This document shows positions 61,387 through 64,000 of a DNA stretch of 64,000 bases, piece by piece; positions within the stretch are counted from its first letter, which is position 1; each line of letters opens with the position of its first letter. Position numbers and translations under genes: made by a program. Source of the stretch: Sporosarcina sp. FSL K6-1508 (GTDB lineage: Bacteria; Bacillota; Bacilli; Bacillales_A; Planococcaceae); contig NZ_JBBOXF010000001.1 of the NCBI RefSeq assembly GCF_038007465.1, positions 4,661,001-4,725,000 of the forward strand. The letters run 5' to 3'. Under the pieces are notes generated by a model. It worked only from the letters and a program-made list of their open reading frames with translations. It was not told the origin of the DNA and ran no database searches.

Positions 61387-62366
61387 TCCTGTTCACTCCT
61401 CGTTGTCCCTCGAATAATCAGTTCAACCGGAACTTGTATATCTCTTTCTTCGAGCTCGATTTCTTCAATTAACTTAATGAGCATCCGTGTAGTAAGTGCG
61501 CCCATCTTATAAATATCCTGCGCTACTGTCGTTAGTCCGGGCGTCAACATACCGCCAAGCGCAATCCCGTCAAACCCGACAATCTGCAACTCATCGGGTA
61601 CGGCAATTCCTAGCGAGTGTGCGGCTTTCAACGCTCCTGCCGCAGACACATCACTACTTGCAAAAATGCCATCAATCTCTTTGTTTTCTGACAGGAATTT
61701 TCGTGCTATCTCTTCCGACTGTTCGAAATGGAATGGACACTCGATAATATGCGTCGCAATTCCTTTTCCTCTTATAGCCTCCAGAAAACCGTCAAGCCGA
61801 TCATCTGCCGGTACTAGTCCTGCGGGTCCCCGCATGCAAACAATATGTTGACAACCTTGGTCAATTAAATGGGCGGTTCCTATACGTGCGCCTTCTTTGT
61901 TGTTCGATGAAACTGTTGGAATTGTTTCATCAATCATCCGGTCCAAAGCGACTATGGGCATATCCAATTTCTGATAGTAACTCGCCTGCAACTGATTGGT
62001 TGTAATAATGAAACCGGATACATATTTTTGTTTTAAAGTTTCGATATAATGAATTTCTTTTTCCGCTTTTTCATCCGAATTGCACAACACGACTGTATAG
62101 TCGTACGATAGTGCGATGTCTTCAACTGCACGTGCAAGTTCCGGAAAAAAAGGGTTCATAATGTCCGGTACAATTAAGCCGATTAGTTTCGTTTGCTTCG
62201 TACTTAATGATCGCGCCACAAGATTCGGTTTATATTCCAATTCCTTGATCGCTCGCTCAATCACTTCTTTTGCTTCTTTACTAACGTAGCCTTTTTTATT
62301 GATAAAGCGTGAAACAGTCGCTACTGAGACACCTGACTCTTTCGCTACATCCCGAATAGTAGCCAA
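61383..62366 (-). CDS. rbsR: LacI-family ribose operon repressor
   Basis: A 327-residue LacI-family protein. The N-terminal helix-turn-helix is ATIRDVAKESGVSVATVSRF, the hinge region YKPNLVARSLSTKQT, and the C-terminal ligand-binding domain matches the periplasmic binding fold (LIGLIVPDIMNPFF). First gene of the rbs operon. The start is TTG with GGGTG about six bases upstream. It probably binds the perfect palindrome 24 bp upstream of its own start and releases it in the presence of ribose or a ribose phosphate. Confidence 0.94.
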   Translation of the reverse strand: MATIRDVAKESGVSVATVSRFINKKGYVSKEAKEVIERAIKELEYKPNLVARSLSTKQTKLIGLIVPDIMNPFFPELARAVEDIALSYDYTVVLCNSDEKAEKEIHYIETLKQKYVSGFIITTNQLQASYYQKLDMPIVALDRMIDETIPTVSSNNKEGARIGTAHLIDQGCQHIVCMRGPAGLVPADDRLDGFLEAIRGKGIATHIIECPFHFEQSEEIARKFLSENKEIDGIFASSDVSAAGALKAAHSLGIAVPDELQIVGFDGIALGGMLTPGLTTVAQDIYKMGALTTRMLIKLIEEIELEERDIQVPVELIIRGTTRSEQE

Positions 62367-62389
62367 CTATTTCACCCTTTCTTCCCGCA

Positions 62390-62438
62390 TGTGTAACCGG
62401 TTACACACACTATACCAAGCCATTGATTTGTTTGTCAA
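62390..62438 (-). promoter_or_regulatory. rbs operon promoter and RbsR operator
   Basis: On the minus strand TTGACA (62438-62433) and TATAGT (62414-62409) are separated by 18 bp. A perfect 18-bp palindrome TGTGTAACCGGTTACACA (62390-62407) begins one base after the -10, covering the transcript start, the classic place for a LacI-family repressor. It precedes rbsR, so the operon is self-regulated. Confidence 0.85.
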
Positions 62439-62468
62439 TGAGAGTTTTAATCCAGTTAATCAAAATAC

Positions 62469-62511
62469 AAAACAGCCGTAAGAGTGTGATCCACTCTTAC
62501 GGCTGTTTTAC
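62469..62511 (-). terminator. Terminator of the pyruvyl transferase gene
   Basis: AAAACAGCCGTAAGAGTG pairs with CACTCTTACGGCTGTTTT around GATCA, seven bases after the stop codon; T/A runs on both sides. Confidence 0.88.
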
Positions 62512-62517
62512 TGTTAT

Positions 62518-63663
62518 TCACTTTTTCTTTACTGCTTTTACAAACTGTTCTGTCCCATTCATCGATTCATCGTATAAATCTTGAGAAAGTCTTATTGTAT
62601 TTTCGATTGTCGTAGACCAGTTTTCCTTCATTTCATTGAATGCATCCAAGAACAGTGTTTGTTGTTTGTTGATGTCCCCGATCGGGAATGCGTATTTTTC
62701 CAAGTGGGCAAGTTTCATGAAATTATTCACTTTATGATGATAGGAAATCGCCATAATAGGTGTTTCAGTACAAGTTGCCAAAATTAATGAATGGAGTCTT
62801 GTGCCAATGATAATATCCTGCTGTGCGGTAATTTCAAGGATTTTATCGGGCAGAAGATTATCATCGATAATGGAAATATTGTCTTTGTGTATCATTTTCT
62901 TTTCGATGTCTTTAGTGACATCAGCGTCTTGCGGGAATTTTGTTGCGAAAAATGTCAATTCAACATTGTGTTCCGCTGCAAGATTGTCCAGGTTCTTTGC
63001 CATGCCTTCTACATAATCGTTATAGATTGCAGGATTCCCTTCTGGCCAATACCCCGCATTGTAATAGGGGACAGCGGTAATACCGATTTTCGTCGGCACT
63101 TCCGATTTTTCAACACCCGTTTGACGGAGGGAAAACGCTGGATCGCCGATAGTCAAGACTTGCTCTTTCACGCCAATTGATTTCAAGAGGTTGGCCGATT
63201 CCGGATCACGTACCGAAATACTGTCTGCATGTTTTGCCATATAGCGGATGAACCATTTCCCTAAACCACTGCTAAGCGGACCTGCTCCGCATCCGTAAAC
63301 GACGTAAGGAGTTTTCGAGTTTTTAGCCATCATCGCGTAAGATCCGAACAATGGTGCTTCCCGTTTATATAAATCCATCAAGATTCCGCCGCCGCCAATA
63401 ATAAGAAGATCAAACGTCTTAACGATTCTCTTATTGTTTTGGTACGTTGCGAAAAATGTTTTTACTGCATTGCCACTTTTATAATACAGCGGAAAACTTG
63501 TGACTCCGTATCGTTCTGCTGTCTGTTTAGGATTGTTACTGAAGACCGTTAAATCATTGCTGTTTATCTTGAACGTTGACGTCACTTGTTTAATGATGCT
63601 GAGTAAAATTGCTTCATCACCGTTATTATCGTTGCCGTAATTGCCTACAATACCAATTTTCAT
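62518..63663 (-). CDS. csaB: Polysaccharide pyruvyl transferase family protein (CsaB-like)
   Basis: A 381-residue protein of the polysaccharide pyruvyl transferase family: KIGIVGNYGNDNNGDEAIL at the N-terminus, DLLIIGGGGILMDLYKREAP, YVVYGCGAGPLSSGLGKWFI, SISVRDPESANLL and, near the end, DIIIGTRLHSLILATCTETP and AISYHHKVNNFM. CsaB puts ketal pyruvate on the secondary cell-wall polymer that SLH domains bind. Several SLH proteins lie in this window and another is encoded next door, so CsaB function is a good inference. Other family members pyruvylate exopolysaccharides, so the name is provisional. Confidence 0.85.
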   Translation of the reverse strand: MKIGIVGNYGNDNNGDEAILLSIIKQVTSTFKINSNDLTVFSNNPKQTAERYGVTSFPLYYKSGNAVKTFFATYQNNKRIVKTFDLLIIGGGGILMDLYKREAPLFGSYAMMAKNSKTPYVVYGCGAGPLSSGLGKWFIRYMAKHADSISVRDPESANLLKSIGVKEQVLTIGDPAFSLRQTGVEKSEVPTKIGITAVPYYNAGYWPEGNPAIYNDYVEGMAKNLDNLAAEHNVELTFFATKFPQDADVTKDIEKKMIHKDNISIIDDNLLPDKILEITAQQDIIIGTRLHSLILATCTETPIMAISYHHKVNNFMKLAHLEKYAFPIGDINKQQTLFLDAFNEMKENWSTTIENTIRLSQDLYDESMNGTEQFVKAVKKK

Positions 63664-63759
63664 TTCCCGACTTCCTCTACTACATGATGGTTTCAGTATA
63701 ACATAGCTGTACTACTCCATGAATATGGAACCAATCATGAATGACTGGTTCCATCTTTT

Positions 63760-64000
63760 TTACTTATTAATACTGCGATACAAGAATGCGCTGAATTGCG
63801 CACGATTTACGGGTTTATTCGGCTCGAAATTGCCTTTTTCGTTCCCTGTTGTGATTCCGCTTTTCGCTAGAATATGGACTTGCTTATACGCCCAGTGGCT
63901 TGAAGGAACGTCTTTGAATTTCTTAGTCGCTTCGCCTTCTAGACTGTATGCTTTCACAAGGATTGCTGCCATTTGTGCTCGTGTTAACTGGCCTGCCGGG
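63760..64000 (-). CDS. SLH-domain protein, C-terminal part (5' end outside window)
   Basis: Only the last ~79 residues are in the window; the frame continues past the right edge. It reads PAGQLTRAQMAAILVKAYSL, then FKDVPSSHWAYKQVHILAKS, GITTGNEKGNFEPNKPVNRA and ends LYRSINK. These are one and a half SLH modules, so the protein has C-terminal SLH modules and an unknown N-terminal function. It lies just upstream of the CsaB-like gene in the same direction. A hairpin (ATGGAACCA/TGGTTCCAT, 63725-63754) follows the stop codon but lacks a T-run on this strand. Confidence 0.9.
   Translation of the reverse strand, partial: PAGQLTRAQMAAILVKAYSLEGEATKKFKDVPSSHWAYKQVHILAKSGITTGNEKGNFEPNKPVNRAQFSAFLYRSINK

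Noticed and set aside
63725..63754. Terminator of the right-edge SLH gene
   Set aside because: The hairpin is good, but the T-run is on the plus strand, opposite to the gene's direction.

Overview
The window looks like chromosome from a low-GC, Gram-positive, endospore-former-type bacterium of the Planococcaceae, most like Sporosarcina. The evidence is the set of S-layer-homology (SLH) surface proteins, strong GGAGG-type ribosome sites with many TTG/GTG starts, U-tract terminators, Bacillaceae-type intergenic repeats and a Bacillus-like gene complement. The genus is inferred from gene content only. I saw no rRNA, tRNA, CRISPR array, prophage or intact insertion sequence.

Layout. 1-10 kb: the 5' part of a secreted subtilase, an SDR oxidoreductase, a TRAP-TAXI transporter whose binding protein is circularly permuted, an M20 amidohydrolase, and a MurJ-like flippase coupled to a GT4 glycosyltransferase. 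10-17.3 kb: a repeat element with a second small element nested in it, then three secreted SLH proteins (NlpC/P60 endopeptidase behind tandem WalR-type sites, amidase, 5'-nucleotidase) and a CapA-like protein. 17.4-29 kb: a complete-looking Tad (type IVc) pilus operon lacking a prepilin peptidase; its last gene encodes a large membrane protein with 14 copies of an eight-residue proline-rich repeat. 29-35 kb: a chemoreceptor, an LCP-family protein and a second SLH nucleotidase. 35-40 kb: a Ugp-type ABC importer divergent from a glycerophosphodiesterase. 40-43 kb: an acyl-CoA synthetase and a repeat-rich island. 43-47 kb: a membrane protein and a pyroglutamate operon (pcp-pxpBAC). 47-51 kb: a MerR-regulated acyl-CoA synthetase/dehydrogenase operon. 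51-56 kb: an aminotransferase, a YhfH-like protein, the glyoxylate shunt (aceA, aceB) and a divergent LytTR regulator. 56.6-62.4 kb: the ribose operon rbsRKDACB with its operator. 62.5-64 kb: a polysaccharide pyruvyl transferase (CsaB-like) and the 3' end of another SLH gene.

The parts fit a surface-focused lifestyle. SLH domains bind pyruvylated secondary cell-wall polymer; the pyruvyl transferase would make that ligand and the SLH enzymes would be held on it. The nucleotidases, glycerophosphodiesterase, Ugp and Rbs systems form a route for scavenging nucleotide- and lipid-derived phosphate, ribose and glycerol phosphate.

The most unusual items are the permuted TAXI binding protein, four intergenic arrays of a degenerate 21-bp repeat that all lie just beyond a terminator in the same orientation, and a small element with an 8-bp target duplication nested inside a second palindromic repeat family.
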